In this document: in pieces, positions 29,284 to 29,598 of the stretch | How positions within the stretch are numbered: the stretch's first letter is position 1 | How the letters are laid out: each line of letters begins with the position of its first letter | Origin: a virus | Length of the DNA: 29,598 nucleotides | IMG/VR virus record: IMGVR_UViG_3300026276_000087 | Span: 1 to 29,598 of that record | Strand: one strand, 5' to 3' | Made by a program: the position numbers and the translations under genes | The notes under the pieces: generated by a model | What the model was told of the DNA's origin: nothing | Seen by the model: the letters and a program-made list of their open reading frames with translations, nothing else | The model's database searches: none

Positions 29284-29598
29284 ATGACAACCAAGCAACC
29301 CGACTGGGAGCGCATTGAACAGCTCTTCCGGGCTGGTCTGCTCTCGGTGCGCGAGATCGCTGCAGCTTGTGGCGTATCTCACACAGCAATCAACAAGCGG
29401 TCGAAGGCGGAAGGCTGGGATCGCGACCTAAACGCCAAGATCAAGGCTAAAGCGGATTCGCTGGTTTCCAAACGGGAGGTTTCCACAAAGGTTTCCACGG
29501 AAACGCTGGCAACTGAACGTGGAATCGTAGAGGCGAATGCTGAGGTTATTGCTGACATCAGGATGGCCCACAGAACAGATATTGGCCGCTCTCGTCGC
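29284..29598 (+). CDS. Terminase small subunit, partial
   Basis: The start of a gene that runs off the right end; 105 codons are present. It begins MTTKQPDWERIEQLFRAG and continues with an HTH (SVREIAAACGVSHTAINKRSKAEGWDRD) of the type in small terminase subunits, which recognise the packaging site. A helical, Lys-rich segment follows, with repeated VST motifs (KREVSTKVSTET). The gene position before the large subunit and capsid genes is as expected. Confidence 0.82.
   Translation, partial: MTTKQPDWERIEQLFRAGLLSVREIAAACGVSHTAINKRSKAEGWDRDLNAKIKAKADSLVSKREVSTKVSTETLATERGIVEANAEVIADIRMAHRTDIGRSRR
29463..29497. repeat. Triple GGTTTCCA direct repeat inside terS
   Basis: GGTTTCCA occurs at 29463, 29478 and 29490, with 15- and 12-bp steps, and an inverted GGAAAC follows at about 29499. 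TerS-binding packaging sites commonly lie within or near terS, so this is a candidate pac or cos-proximal site. Confidence 0.5.

Noticed and set aside
1-29598. tRNA genes, CRISPR arrays, insertion sequences
   Set aside because: No cloverleaf-like sequence, no regular spacer-repeat array and no transposase gene was seen. The repeats present are short junction or operator repeats.

Overview
The window is the early and lysogeny half of a lambda-like temperate phage, most likely a prophage of a Pseudomonas species. The evidence is the GC-rich coding of the core genes, a DUF1654 gene (a family typical of Pseudomonas), a phage copy of the nucleoid protein NdpA/YejK, and a lambdoid gene order: int, xis, recombination genes, PL, immunity region, cI, PR, cro, CII-like gene, antirepressor, replication genes, ninB, ninG, Q slot, late control genes, holin, terminase small subunit. 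The left edge is the integrase stop codon, so the attachment site is outside the window. The right edge cuts the terminase small-subunit gene.

Left arm (1-15660). A long leftward operon starts at a promoter I place at 15572-15600. It runs through hypothetical phage genes, a RecT annealing protein and YqaJ/lambda-Exo-type exonuclease pair, an HTH protein, NdpA, a C5 cytosine methyltransferase, small proteins, an excisionase-like protein and the tyrosine integrase. Core genes are tightly packed with stop/start overlaps. The operon is interrupted at six places by small rightward genes that look like morons or cargo. These include a caspase-like (clan CD) protein at 2218, a membrane protein plus proline-rich peptide pair at 8855-9480, two related small proteins at 4088 and 7107, and an exported protein at 13973. 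Several junctions carry repeated DNA.

Immunity region (15660-20850). Between PL and cI, where lambda carries rexAB, lie an SOS-boxed DUF1654 gene, a D12-class adenine methyltransferase, an SMC/OLD-like ATPase with a possible TOPRIM-like C-terminus, and two small genes. The CI repressor is a LexA-type self-cleaving protein. Copies of a 14-bp operator with consensus ATAAG-N4-CTTAT occur at the cI/cro divide (three) and over PL (two), so one repressor circuit can control both arms. The PL leader holds a boxA match and a hairpin, which suggests processive antitermination.

Right arm (20930-29598). Rightward genes are a P2-type CII-like regulator, a terminator, a Rha/KilAC antirepressor, a 23-codon coupling ORF, a winged-helix/HNH protein, an O-like replication initiator with iteron-like repeats inside its gene (candidate origin), a second replication-type protein, NinB, NinG and an unknown protein in the Q position. 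A possible late promoter and two terminators follow, then a Com-like zinc-ribbon protein, a small protein of unknown function, a leftward DUF3224 moron between similar terminators, a holin, a small protein, two more leftward small genes and the start of terS.

The most novel material is the cargo: the caspase-like protein, the ATPase/methyltransferase pair at the rex position, and the membrane/proline-rich pair. All are candidate anti-phage or superinfection functions, inferred from sequence motifs and position only.
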